Assembly (NCBI RefSeq): GCF_000455485.1
Contig: NZ_CBQR020000102.1
Span: 124,001 to 188,000 of the forward strand
DNA: 64,000 nt
Direction: 5' to 3'
DNA from: Gorillibacterium massiliense
GTDB taxonomy: Bacteria; Bacillota; Bacilli; Paenibacillales; NBRC-103111
Shown: piece after piece, positions 42,524 to 51,048 of the stretch
Numbering within the stretch: the first letter of the stretch is position 1
Layout: each line of letters begins with the position of its first letter
Position numbers and translations under genes: made by a program
Notes under the pieces: model-generated
Told to the model about the DNA's origin: nothing
Database searches by the model: none
Seen by the model: the letters and a program-made list of their open reading frames with translations, nothing else

Positions 42524-43183
42524 ATGGCCAAGTCCGATCAAATAAACACCCCCCCTATAGGAGATTTGATCCGTTCCTTGCTTAAGAAAAACTCGCTATC
42601 CATGCGCAATCTCGCTACACTATGCGGCATTGACTCTGCTACCATATCGCGGATTTTAAATGGCAAACAGCAGCCAAAGCTCACTCATTTGAAGCTGTTT
42701 TCCGAACACTTGGATATTTCGATGGATCAATTGATCAAGGCCGCCGGATTCGAGGGATATGGCGGGAAAAGGGAAAGAAACGCCGGCATTCACGATTCCC
42801 TTGATGAGATTATGGAAATCCTGCGGGAATCCCGTTTGTTTGACCCGGAAGCAACAACGGCGCGAATCAAACAGGAACTGGTTAAATATGAACAATATGC
42901 TCAAACTGATGAGGGCCATAATCTGATTTGTAACGAATTTCATCTCAAAGTCGGTCAAGTTGGGGTCGGGCCGTTTATTGAACATTTGAAGACCATGCAC
43001 ATTCGTTACTGTGGTGAAGATACACCGGACCGCGAAAAGTTATTGTTGGGCAGCGCCTTGTTGTACTTTATTTTGTCTGCGGATATCATTCCGGATTACC
43101 TCTTTCCTATCGGGTATCTAGATGACGCTATCGCCGTTCAGCTGGTCCTGAATCGTTTGAACGAAGAGGAGTTTACAGCATAA
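42524..43183 (+). CDS. XRE-family regulator with C-terminal DUF1232 domain
   Basis: A 219-residue protein. Residues about 10-65 form a lambda-repressor-type helix-turn-helix (MRNLATLCGIDSATISRILNGKQQPKLTHL). After a helical linker, the last 60 residues (LLLGSALLYFILSADIIPDYLFPIGYLDDAIAV) are a DUF1232/YkvA domain, a short amphipathic or membrane-associated motif. The fusion suggests a DNA-binding protein that senses the membrane; that is inference. ATG 42524 is preferred to the GTG nine bases upstream. Confidence 0.85.
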   Translation: MAKSDQINTPPIGDLIRSLLKKNSLSMRNLATLCGIDSATISRILNGKQQPKLTHLKLFSEHLDISMDQLIKAAGFEGYGGKRERNAGIHDSLDEIMEILRESRLFDPEATTARIKQELVKYEQYAQTDEGHNLICNEFHLKVGQVGVGPFIEHLKTMHIRYCGEDTPDREKLLLGSALLYFILSADIIPDYLFPIGYLDDAIAVQLVLNRLNEEEFTA

Positions 43184-43201
43184 TGTTCCGAGAAAATAAG
43201 A

Positions 43202-43230
43202 AGAGCACCTGCAGATGACGCAGGTGCTCT
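43202..43230. terminator. Bidirectional terminator
   Basis: AGAGCACCTGC pairs perfectly with GCAGGTGCTCT around AGATGAC; T-rich sequence follows on both strands. It separates the XRE gene from the convergent secreted protein gene. Confidence 0.88.
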
Positions 43231-43246
43231 CGCTATTTTGCGATAA

Positions 43247-44053
43247 TTAGGATGCAGTCGAAGTTGGAGTCGGCGTTGCGCTGGCACTGTCGGAGGAAAT
43301 CTTCGACTTGGCTGGTTTCTCATGCTTCGACTCGACGAACTGCTTGATTTTATCGGTCATGCCGTCCTTGATCTTCGCGATCAAATCATCCTCGCTAATG
43401 CCCTTGGCTTGAGCGATCTCGGCGAGGGTCTTGCCGGCGTCCAGTTCAGTGCGGAGCTCGTCCTGCGTCATGCCCAAGATGCTGGCCGCTGCGTCGGAGT
43501 CCATGTAGCCTCCGAAGCCGCCTTCTCTGCCGCCGCCGAAGCCGCCTTTTCCATGTCCGCCACCTTTGCCGTCTCGCCCGAAGTCGTCACCTTTATTCTC
43601 CACCTGCTGCTTCAATCGGTCCGCTAAACCGGACTTCAGTTTGGTCGCTTGATCCTCCGTCAACGTACCGGCTTTCACTTGAGCGTCAATTGCGCTAGTC
43701 ACCGCTGCATTCAGTTTGGACAAGAAGTCGGTCTCGCTTATGCCTTTTTCGGAAGCTAGATCCGCCAGCGACTTGTCGCCGCTTTTAAGGGAATCCGTCA
43801 GTGTCGATTGATCCACTCCCAGGATGGTGGCCGCTTCCTTCAAGACGTCCATTCCGCGAAAACCGAAATCACCGCGATCATGCTTGCCGTCCTGCGACGT
43901 TTTTGTTTGGGTGGAATCCGTTGCACTCGGAGTGGGGCTGCTTGTGGAAGCTGCGAAAGCGGATGTATGGCTCAAGCCTACATAGCCTATACCTAAAACC
44001 AACGATGCGGCGAGGGTGCCAGATAGTACCTTTTTGCTGATGCTCGATTTCAA
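43247..44053 (-). CDS. Secreted protein with two helical repeats and a Gly-rich linker
   Basis: A 268-residue exported protein. The signal peptide ends near AFAA (residue 35). Two similar units follow: ILGVDQSTLTDSLKSGDKS-LADLASEKGISETDFLSKL (about 77-114) and ILGMTQDELRTELDAGKT-LAEIAQAKGISEDDLIAKI (about 191-228), separated by a linker rich in Gly, Asp, His and Arg; the C-terminus is Ser/Thr/Pro-rich. Such units recur in secreted Bacillales proteins of unknown function. Its promoter carries the same operator as the VTC and two-component operons 36 kb away, so it probably belongs to that regulon. Confidence 0.75.
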   Translation of the reverse strand: MKSSISKKVLSGTLAASLVLGIGYVGLSHTSAFAASTSSPTPSATDSTQTKTSQDGKHDRGDFGFRGMDVLKEAATILGVDQSTLTDSLKSGDKSLADLASEKGISETDFLSKLNAAVTSAIDAQVKAGTLTEDQATKLKSGLADRLKQQVENKGDDFGRDGKGGGHGKGGFGGGREGGFGGYMDSDAAASILGMTQDELRTELDAGKTLAEIAQAKGISEDDLIAKIKDGMTDKIKQFVESKHEKPAKSKISSDSASATPTPTSTAS

Positions 44054-44124
44054 TGAGATTCATCCTTTCCTTTTACGGATTTTTTGAACGGTGATATCGA
44101 CATGGGCTGCTGGTTACACTACCA

Positions 44125-44157
44125 AGTTTAGGCACCCAACCTTAAATCCAACTTAAA
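44125..44157 (-). promoter_or_regulatory. Promoter and operator of the secreted repeat protein (site C)
   Basis: On the minus strand TTTAAGTTG and TTTAAGGTT are direct repeats 11 bp apart (44138-44157), preceded by a weaker CCTAAGATC in the same phase, and followed after exactly 7 bp by TAAACT (44125-44130). Repeat spacing, sequence and distance to the -10 equal those of sites A and B at 7.6 kb. Confidence 0.72.
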
Positions 44158-44207
44158 TCGATCTTAGGCTTAACTGAAACAAAACTGATTGTTTCCTAAA
44201 AATACGC

Positions 44208-44242
44208 TGAAATTGAAAGAGGCCATCCTTTAGAGGATGGCC
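44208..44242 (-). terminator. Terminator of the aldo-keto reductase/MerR operon
   Basis: GGCCATCC and GGATGGCC pair perfectly around a 6-nt loop; on the minus strand CTCTTTCAATTTC follows. Confidence 0.75.
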
Positions 44243-44248
44243 CAGTTA

Positions 44249-44635
44249 TTATGGGGACGTTCGATTGAGCGTTTTTTCTTTTTCGCCTATGGTTTGTTCA
44301 TAGGCTGAGATTTTATATTGCAGGCGTTCCATCACCGTCTTCATCTCTTCCATCCGGCTCAAAAGCTGCTTATGCTGCTCCACCAGGAGTTGTTTCCGTA
44401 CCTCCAAGGTTTCGTCGCCTTGTTGAAACAACTCGACATACTCGATCAGCACTTCAATGGGAAGGCCAACCCCACGCATGCATTTAACAAATTCAACCCA
44501 CCTGCAATCCTCTTCGGTATAATCCCGGATTCCGCTTTTATTGCGATTCACTCGCGGAATAAGCCCGATCCGTTCATAATACCTCAGGGTATCCTGCGAC
44601 AAATCGAATTTGTCGCTTACTTCCGCGATCAGCAT
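44249..44635 (-). CDS. MerR-family regulator, AdhR-like
   Basis: A 128-residue protein: winged helix at residues 1-70 (LIAEVSDKFDLSQDTLRYYERIGLIPRVNRNKSGIRDYTEEDCRWVEFV) and a coiled dimer helix (about 75-120). The form matches the AdhR branch of MerR, which responds to reactive aldehydes and controls aldo-keto reductases or dehydrogenases. It follows the aldo-keto reductase gene after 33 bp. The promoter upstream of that gene has the 19-bp spacer with inner palindrome expected for MerR activation. Confidence 0.9.
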   Translation of the reverse strand: MLIAEVSDKFDLSQDTLRYYERIGLIPRVNRNKSGIRDYTEEDCRWVEFVKCMRGVGLPIEVLIEYVELFQQGDETLEVRKQLLVEQHKQLLSRMEEMKTVMERLQYKISAYEQTIGEKEKTLNRTSP

Positions 44636-44668
44636 GCTTGCCCCGCTCCCCCTCTCCTGTTTCTTCGT

Positions 44669-45649
44669 TTAAACCGCGCCGACGACCGGATGGGGCACAT
44701 ACGGTTCTTCCAGTGACGCGATCTCATCGGATGTCAGCTTAACCGATAGAGCGCCGACGGCATCTTCCAAATGGGACAGTTTTGTAGCCCCGATAATGGG
44801 TGCAGTCACAGGCTCCTTTTGCAGCAGCCAGGCCAGGGCGATGTGAATGCGCGGAACGCCGCGTTTTTCCGCAATGGCGGCAACTCGTTCGACGATCAAC
44901 CGGTCCGCGTCGGCGGTTGCGTCGTACTTCGATTTCTGCACTTGGTCAGTTTCGGATCGATGGGTGGTCTCCGACCAATCGCGGGTCAATCTCCCCGAGG
45001 CAAGGGGGCTATAGGGAATGACGCCGATTTTTTCTTCCTTGCAAAGAGGCAGCATCTCCCTCTCTTCTTCCCTGTAGATGAGGTTCAAATGATTCTGCAT
45101 GGATACGAACCGGGTCCAACCGTTTTTCTCCGCTACATGCAGTGCCTTCAAGAACTGCCATGCATACATGGCGGAAGCGCCGATATATCGGGCCTTTCCT
45201 GCCTTCACCACATCATGCAGAGCTTCCATCGTCTCTTCGATGGGGGTGCCGTAATCCCAGCGATGGATTTGATAAAGGTCGACGTAATCCGTACCGAGCC
45301 GCTTCAAGCTCTTGTCGATTTCGCTCATGATCGCTTTTCGGGAAAGTCCAGCGCCGTTCGGACCTTCATGCATGCGAAAATGAACCTTGGTGGCGAGGAC
45401 GATCTCATCGCGGTTGGCATAATCTTTTAGCGCCCGTCCGACGATTTCCTCGCTCGTCCCGTCCGAGTACACATTGGCCGTATCGAAGAAATTGATGCCC
45501 AGCTCCAATGCTTTTTTTATAATAGGACGGCTATTCTCCTCGTTAAGCACCCAAGGATGAACCCAGCGCTCCGCGACGCCAAAGCTCATACAGCCCAGGC
45601 AAAAGCGTGAGACATCCAAGCCCGTGTTCCCAAGTTTCCGATATTCCAT
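44669..45649 (-). CDS. Aldo/keto reductase
   Basis: A 326-residue TIM-barrel NADPH-dependent oxidoreductase. The catalytic tetrad is visible as Asp and Tyr in FFDTANVYSDGTSEE, Lys in VLATKVHF and His in YQIHRWDYG; the NADPH site is GVIPYSPLASGRLTR and APIIGATKLSHLEDA. It is like the YqkF/IolS-type group acting on carbonyl compounds. First gene of an operon with the MerR regulator; together they form a likely aldehyde-response unit. Confidence 0.92.
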   Translation of the reverse strand: MEYRKLGNTGLDVSRFCLGCMSFGVAERWVHPWVLNEENSRPIIKKALELGINFFDTANVYSDGTSEEIVGRALKDYANRDEIVLATKVHFRMHEGPNGAGLSRKAIMSEIDKSLKRLGTDYVDLYQIHRWDYGTPIEETMEALHDVVKAGKARYIGASAMYAWQFLKALHVAEKNGWTRFVSMQNHLNLIYREEEREMLPLCKEEKIGVIPYSPLASGRLTRDWSETTHRSETDQVQKSKYDATADADRLIVERVAAIAEKRGVPRIHIALAWLLQKEPVTAPIIGATKLSHLEDAVGALSVKLTSDEIASLEEPYVPHPVVGAV

Positions 45650-45696
45650 CTGATTGTTCCTCGCTTTCTATCGGTTGTGCGTTCCTTTACATAAGT

Positions 45697-45727
45697 AGTC
45701 TACTCCTTTGAGTTAACTCCAAGTCAA
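45697..45727 (-). promoter_or_regulatory. MerR-type promoter with 19-bp spacer
   Basis: On the minus strand TTGACT (45722-45727), a 19-bp spacer and TAGACT (45697-45702). The spacer contains CTTGGAGTTAACTCAAAG, a near-perfect palindrome. An overlong spacer with the operator inside is the mark of MerR-activated promoters. Confidence 0.82.
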
Positions 45728-45743
45728 GCCGCTCCAACTTGCC

Positions 45744-45787
45744 GAAAAAAAAGAAGCCCTTCACCGCCGGATACCCGCGGCCGAAGG
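45744..45787 (-). terminator. Terminator of the sugar ABC transporter operon
   Basis: On the minus strand CCTTC...GCGG region pairs with CCGC...GAAGG (with a short internal loop), followed by CTTCTTTTTTTTC. Confidence 0.7.
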
Positions 45788-45805
45788 ACCTCTTTATACC
45801 AAATC

Positions 45806-47146
45806 TTACTTTTGCTTCGCCATAATGTCCGCAACCGCTTTGTCGAACTTCTCCAGCAGTTGGTCGGAGGTGATGCGCTTGCCCATAAACTCCTGCATCG
45901 CAGCGCCGAGGCCTTGAGTCGTGCCATCCGGGAAGCGGTCCCAGTGCCAGCCTTTGACGCGGTCCGGGTGATCAGCTTGCAGCTTGTTCAGCTCTGTTGC
46001 GATCGGCCCGATGGCTGCAGAGTCTGCCGGAATGCTCGTAAGAGCCGGGATGAACTTGAACTCGGTGGCGATGTAGTGCTTACCGGTGTCGGAAGTAACC
46101 ATCCACTCCAGGAATTTCTTTGCTTCGTCCGGGTGGGCGGACTTGCTGTTGACGATCCAGTTGTTCGGAACGCCCGTATAAACATAACCGCTGGTAGTAT
46201 CGTTAATCGGAAGCGGGATGGTGCCGATGTTCATGTTCGGCGTAACGCCGTCGATCATGCTTTGTACCCAATTGCCCTGCTGCATCATAGCCGCTTGGCC
46301 CGATGCAAAGCCGGTCACTTGCGAGTTGTAGTCCGTCGTCAGGGCATTGGTTTGGCCGTATTTGAACATCAACTCGACCAGTTTCACCCATTCCTTCATC
46401 GTGGCATTGTCTTTAAACGTCGCTTTGCCCGCTTTCACATCTTCTACGAATTGGGCCGGATTTTCTTGGTTGGAGATCCCCACGTTCGCCAGGTGAATAC
46501 CCAACGACCACCACTCATTCGTAAGCATGAAAGGAGTGATGCCGGCGTCCTTCAGCTTTTTCGCCGTTGCTTCCAGCTCCGTCAAGGTTGTCGGCAGCTT
46601 GTCAATGCCCGCTTTGGCGAACAGGTCCTTATTGTAGATGAGGCCGTAGCCTTCCACGTTCATCGGCATGCCGTACAGCTTGCCATCCACCGTCGTCGGG
46701 GCTTTCGCCACTTCGATAACGTCCTTGACCCAGGACTCATTGGAAAGATCGGTAGCCCGGTCCATGTAAGGGACGAGGGAAGCGAAACCGCCGTTGTTGA
46801 AAATTTCCGGCTCCTCGCCGGCTGCCAGAGTGGCTCTCAGCAGTGCGCCGTAGTCTTCGCCGCCGCCGTGAGTTTCAATATCGACTTTGACGCCGGTTTC
46901 CTTTTCGTATTCCTTCGCCATTGCTTTCAATTTCTCGTCGATTTCAACTTTAAACTGAAACACCTTGATCGTAATGTCTTTCTTAGGCGTTTTCGTTGCG
47001 GCCGCAGTTTCGCTTGCCTTCGTGCTTGCTGGCGATGGTGAAGCGGATGCCGCTTCTTTGTTGCCGCTATCTTTCGCACCCGAACCGCAGGCGGTAAGTG
47101 ACAGGGCAAAGACAGAGGATAGCGCGAGTAGGGCGATTTTCTTCAT
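45806..47146 (-). CDS. Sugar ABC transporter substrate-binding lipoprotein
   Basis: A 446-residue family 1 extracellular solute-binding protein. Signal peptide with lipobox LTAC (Cys 20), a Ser/Ala/Thr linker to about residue 55, and a two-lobed binding domain (DIETHGGGEDYGALLRATLAAGEEPEIF; GYGLIYNKDLFAKAGI; GFASGQAAMMQQGNWV; PNNWIVNSKSAHPDEAKKFLEWM). It delivers an oligosaccharide to the two permeases encoded just upstream on the same strand. Sugar type cannot be told from sequence. No ATPase gene is present, so a shared MsmX-type ATPase elsewhere must power it. Confidence 0.92.
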   Translation of the reverse strand: MKKIALLALSSVFALSLTACGSGAKDSGNKEAASASPSPASTKASETAAATKTPKKDITIKVFQFKVEIDEKLKAMAKEYEKETGVKVDIETHGGGEDYGALLRATLAAGEEPEIFNNGGFASLVPYMDRATDLSNESWVKDVIEVAKAPTTVDGKLYGMPMNVEGYGLIYNKDLFAKAGIDKLPTTLTELEATAKKLKDAGITPFMLTNEWWSLGIHLANVGISNQENPAQFVEDVKAGKATFKDNATMKEWVKLVELMFKYGQTNALTTDYNSQVTGFASGQAAMMQQGNWVQSMIDGVTPNMNIGTIPLPINDTTSGYVYTGVPNNWIVNSKSAHPDEAKKFLEWMVTSDTGKHYIATEFKFIPALTSIPADSAAIGPIATELNKLQADHPDRVKGWHWDRFPDGTTQGLGAAMQEFMGKRITSDQLLEKFDKAVADIMAKQK

Positions 47147-47285
47147 GGGTTGTTGACCTCCCGAATTATTGTAGAATCCACTACGCTTTTCATTGGGTTC
47201 GACACGCTCATTATAGAGGGAGGCTCCCCATTCGCGATATGGATTAAATTAAACAAAATGGTGTAATTTGTTGATATTGTTAAAA

Positions 47286-48125
47286 TCAACCTTTGAGTGC
47301 TCCTTGTGAGACGCCTTCTACGACGTGCTTCTGCAGCGACAGGAAAAACACGATAATCGGCACAATGCTGAGGGTCAACGCGGCCATGGCCAAGTCCCAT
47401 TTTTTCGTATATTGCCCAAAGAAGGATTGTATGGCTAGCGGAATCGTCCGCAGTGCATCATTCCGGCCAATGATGAGCACCGGTAGCAAGTAATCGTTCC
47501 AAATCCACAGTACATTCAAAATAATGACCGTCACGGCAATAGGACGAACGAGCGGCAACACGATCCGGAAAAATACCCCGTAAGGAGAACAGCCGTCGAT
47601 GACCGCCGACTCCTCGATTTCGTGAGGAACCGATTTGATAAACCCGTGGAAGAGGAACATCGCCAGAGGCAGCCCGAACCCGATGTAGCAAACAATTATG
47701 CCGTATAAAGTGCCGTGCAAATGCAGCAAAGCCGCAACCTTGACCATCTGCAGCATGATCGATTGGAACGGAATGATCATAGCCGCAATGAGGACAACGA
47801 ATATCAACCGGTTAAAAGTCGTTGGCCGCCGCACGAGGCGATAAGCGAGCATCGCGCTGAACAGCACAATGCATAGAACGCTAAGCACTGTTATCATCAA
47901 CGAATTGACTGCGACTTTGGGGAAATCGATGATTTCCCACGCCTTTTTGAAATTATCCAGTGTAAAATCCTTCGGCCATGAAGCGGCATCGACCAAGATT
48001 TCGCGGAATGACTTAAACGAGTTGCTAATCAAAAAGTAGAAGGGCGACAGAAACAACAAGCCGACCAAGCACGCGAGTATTTCAAAGCCAAAGAGAGAAA
48101 AGGAATAGTTCGATTTGGTTTTCAC
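47286..48125 (-). CDS. Carbohydrate ABC transporter permease, MalG type
   Basis: A 279-residue protein with six membrane helices. The EAA loop that contacts the ATPase is EIEESAVIDGCSPYGVFFRIVLPLVRP (about residues 165-191), and MFLFHGFIKSVPHEIEESA precedes it. It overlaps the preceding permease stop by 1 bp. The substrate-binding gene follows after 139 bp. Confidence 0.93.
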   Translation of the reverse strand: MKTKSNYSFSLFGFEILACLVGLLFLSPFYFLISNSFKSFREILVDAASWPKDFTLDNFKKAWEIIDFPKVAVNSLMITVLSVLCIVLFSAMLAYRLVRRPTTFNRLIFVVLIAAMIIPFQSIMLQMVKVAALLHLHGTLYGIIVCYIGFGLPLAMFLFHGFIKSVPHEIEESAVIDGCSPYGVFFRIVLPLVRPIAVTVIILNVLWIWNDYLLPVLIIGRNDALRTIPLAIQSFFGQYTKKWDLAMAALTLSIVPIIVFFLSLQKHVVEGVSQGALKG

Positions 48126-49009
48126 TACGCTTCCACCTCCCGCTTCTTCGTCACGAGCACTTGGGTGACCGTCACAATCGCGACGGCGAAGAAGAACACC
48201 ATCGCCTTCATCGTGCCGAGTCCGAAATTACTGTTGGTGAAAGCTTCTCTGTAAATGTTCAAGGCGAGAGATTCCGTCGCGGTTCCCGGACCGCCATTGG
48301 TCAAGGAAAGGTTCAGGTCGAACATTTTGAAGGCACTGGAGGTCGTCAAGAACAAACAAATCGTGATCGCGGGCATGACCATTGGCAGTGTAATCCTACA
48401 TAGCGTCTGCCAGCGGCCTGCTCCATCTATTCGCGCAGCCTCCTGTAAATCCTTCGGCACGCCGACGAGCGCCGCAATATACACGATCATCATATAGCCT
48501 GCCGTTTGCCACACGAAGACGATGACTGTACCCCAAAAACCGGTTGCCGGCGTGCCCAGCCACGGTTCCTTGAAGAGGCCGATGCTGGAATGTTGGCCGA
48601 TGGTGTAGAAGCCTTTGACGAAAATGAACTGCCAGATGTAGCCGAGCAGCAAGCCGCCGATGACATTGGGCAGAAACAACACGGTACGAAGGGCGTTTTT
48701 CAGCTTCAAGCCTTTCGTCAGAAGAAGGGCGAAACCAAACCCAAGGACGTTCGATAGAACAACTGTCACAGCCGTAAATTTGAGCGTATACAGAAAGGAT
48801 CGCCAAAACCGCTCTTCTCCGAGCAAAATATGCAAATTGTTCAACCCTGTCCAAGTCGGAGCGGCACGGATGCCATCCCATTTTGTGAATGAATAATAGA
48901 ATCCCATTAAGAACGGCACTATGACGATAATGAGGAACAAAAGCAAACCCGGCCCGACAAAAACCGTCTGCTGCAGCCATTCTCCCCTTCTTTTTCTGCC
49001 CATCTCCAT
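48125..49009 (-). CDS. Carbohydrate ABC transporter permease, MalF type
   Basis: A 294-residue protein with six membrane helices. The EAA loop is LQEAARIDGAGRWQTLCRITLPMVMPA (about residues 202-228). It is the first gene of the transporter operon; the divergent sensor kinase gene starts 185 bp away, so the promoter and the regulator binding site must lie in 49010-49194. Confidence 0.93.
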   Translation of the reverse strand: MEMGRKRRGEWLQQTVFVGPGLLLFLIIVIVPFLMGFYYSFTKWDGIRAAPTWTGLNNLHILLGEERFWRSFLYTLKFTAVTVVLSNVLGFGFALLLTKGLKLKNALRTVLFLPNVIGGLLLGYIWQFIFVKGFYTIGQHSSIGLFKEPWLGTPATGFWGTVIVFVWQTAGYMMIVYIAALVGVPKDLQEAARIDGAGRWQTLCRITLPMVMPAITICLFLTTSSAFKMFDLNLSLTNGGPGTATESLALNIYREAFTNSNFGLGTMKAMVFFFAVAIVTVTQVLVTKKREVEA

Positions 49010-49194
49010 TCCCCCAAAGCGATAACGTATGTGCTAATATCGAAGACTACCCCAAGTATAGGGGGTTAGTGCCCGAATGAACTACCGCCGATCATGACGG
49101 GCAAGGTGGAATATATTGACCAAAACTTTTCAGTTGCCGCAGCAAAATGAATACGCTATCATTCGCTTATATTCGATTCCGAAGGAGAACGGCC

Positions 49195-51048
49195 ATGTTC
49201 CATAGCATCCGAACGAAGCTCATTCTGCTCCTGCTCGTGGCGACTGTCGTCCCGATATCCACTTCCATGATCATCTCTTACTACTACACGACAAACTCAG
49301 TCACGAAGGATACGATCCGCAGTACGGAGTCGATGCTTTCTTTGGGAAAGCAAAACTTGCTGAACTACATGAACACCGTCAATCAGTCGAGCTTGACGAT
49401 CTATTCCGGCATCAACCAGGCGGGCTCGCTTTATACGTATATCGAGGATTTGGAGCATACCTCCGGAGCGAGCGGCGTGCCGGAATCCATAATATCGCCG
49501 CCGGAAACCCTGCGCAGCCAGCTGTTGAATATGCTCCGTTCAGTCAAGGAATTTTACAAAATCCATCTTTACACGGCAAAAGACCACATGTCCACTCTGC
49601 AGGTAAACGACTTCAACCGGCATCTGTACAATCCAAAATTTGTCCTACCCAAATCTTCCGCCGCCTACGTCGAGCCTCCCCATGTCAGCCACAACTACGG
49701 AATGGGCGATATCATCCCGCTGCGCGAGCGCCAGACGGTACTGACGTTTCATCGGCCGATCATCAAGACTCCAGCCGATGAGATCCTTGGCATCGTCTCC
49801 ATCGACATCAAGATGGACTTGATCCGCAGCATCGGCGAGCAGTCAGGGGCGGGTGATACGTTGTACATTTTCGATCAGAGCGGCCATATCATTTACGCAC
49901 CGGACGAAGCCCTGTGGGGAACCGTGCTAAACGAAGGCTGGACTGGGCCGATCCGCGAATCGGAGTCTGCAAGCGGCCATTACGATTGGACAAAGAACGG
50001 CTTCTCCGGCCTTGTTTTCTATGAAAAGCTGTCCACTCGCTACATGAATTGGACGATTGTTAAGCTTACGCCTTACAGTGAGCTTAGCGCGAGTGCAAGA
50101 GGCGTGACGAAAATCAATAGTTACATCTTCGCCCTGTTCCTCAGCGTGGCGGTGGTTTTGATGATGTATATTACGATCCGCTTGACCCGATCCATCAAAA
50201 AGATGCTTGTTTACGTCCGAAAAGTCGAAAGCGGGAACCTGCTGCAGGAAATCGATATCGACTCCAACGACGAATTGGGCATTCTCGCCCGCCGCTTTCA
50301 ATCGATGATGCATACGATCAACGATCTCATTTTGCGTGAATACAAGCTGGAAATTGCCAACAAAACCAATCAGCTCAAGGCTTTGCAGGCACAGACAAAC
50401 CCGCACTTCCTGTACAATGCGCTGCAGTCCATCGCGACATCCTCACTGCAGAACCAGGACCAGAAGACGTACTCGCTCATCACTTCTCTCGGCCGGATGA
50501 TGCGCTACAGCATGCGAACGGATGAGGCTTTCGTGGCATTGCAGCAGGAACTGGATTACGTGCTTGCTTACTTAAAGCTGCAGAAGCAGCGCTTTGACGA
50601 TACCTTCGACTACACGATAAACGCCGACGAAAAAATCTTGCATATCCCGATTCCGAAAATGATCATTCAGCCGATCGTGGAAAATTACTTTAAGCATGGC
50701 TTTGTTCCGCGGGAAGAATTGGCCCGGATCGCCATAAGCATCGGGTGGGATGAGGAGATGGAACGAATCGAAATCACCGTGGAAGATAACGGAACCGGCA
50801 TAGACGCAGATCAGCTTGAGACGATGCAAATGAGGCTATCTCGCGTGGCCAGGGGCGAAGATCCGAAAGACGCGACACAGGAGCATATCGGGCTGGAAAA
50901 TGTGCTCTCCAGACTTGTCCTTTTGAACTACGACACACCGGAAATGCACTTGTCAGCAGTTGAACCCTACGGCTTGAAAGTCCTTTTACGGTTCCCACCG
51001 CAGCCCACAGAACCGAAAACCAGCGAATCGAAGGAGGAAAACGCATGA
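49195..51048 (+). CDS. YesM-type sensor histidine kinase
   Basis: A 617-residue membrane kinase: helix about 9-31, an extracellular sensor of about 260 residues (Cache-like), helix about 296-316, a HAMP domain (TRLTRSIKKMLVYVRKVESGNLLQEI, then DELGILARRFQSM), and a HisKA_5-type phosphorylation site QTNPHFLYNALQSIA. The ATPase N-box is IQPIVENYFKHGF, with G-box DNGTGID. This class pairs with AraC-type response regulators to switch on sugar uptake. ATG 49195 has AAGGAG 7 nt upstream. Its stop overlaps the regulator start. Confidence 0.93.
   Translation: MFHSIRTKLILLLLVATVVPISTSMIISYYYTTNSVTKDTIRSTESMLSLGKQNLLNYMNTVNQSSLTIYSGINQAGSLYTYIEDLEHTSGASGVPESIISPPETLRSQLLNMLRSVKEFYKIHLYTAKDHMSTLQVNDFNRHLYNPKFVLPKSSAAYVEPPHVSHNYGMGDIIPLRERQTVLTFHRPIIKTPADEILGIVSIDIKMDLIRSIGEQSGAGDTLYIFDQSGHIIYAPDEALWGTVLNEGWTGPIRESESASGHYDWTKNGFSGLVFYEKLSTRYMNWTIVKLTPYSELSASARGVTKINSYIFALFLSVAVVLMMYITIRLTRSIKKMLVYVRKVESGNLLQEIDIDSNDELGILARRFQSMMHTINDLILREYKLEIANKTNQLKALQAQTNPHFLYNALQSIATSSLQNQDQKTYSLITSLGRMMRYSMRTDEAFVALQQELDYVLAYLKLQKQRFDDTFDYTINADEKILHIPIPKMIIQPIVENYFKHGFVPREELARIAISIGWDEEMERIEITVEDNGTGIDADQLETMQMRLSRVARGEDPKDATQEHIGLENVLSRLVLLNYDTPEMHLSAVEPYGLKVLLRFPPQPTEPKTSESKEENA

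Noticed and set aside
45812-47041. Plus-strand 409-codon open frame opposite the substrate-binding protein
   Set aside because: Antisense shadow; the minus-strand product has a lipobox and a full solute-binding domain.
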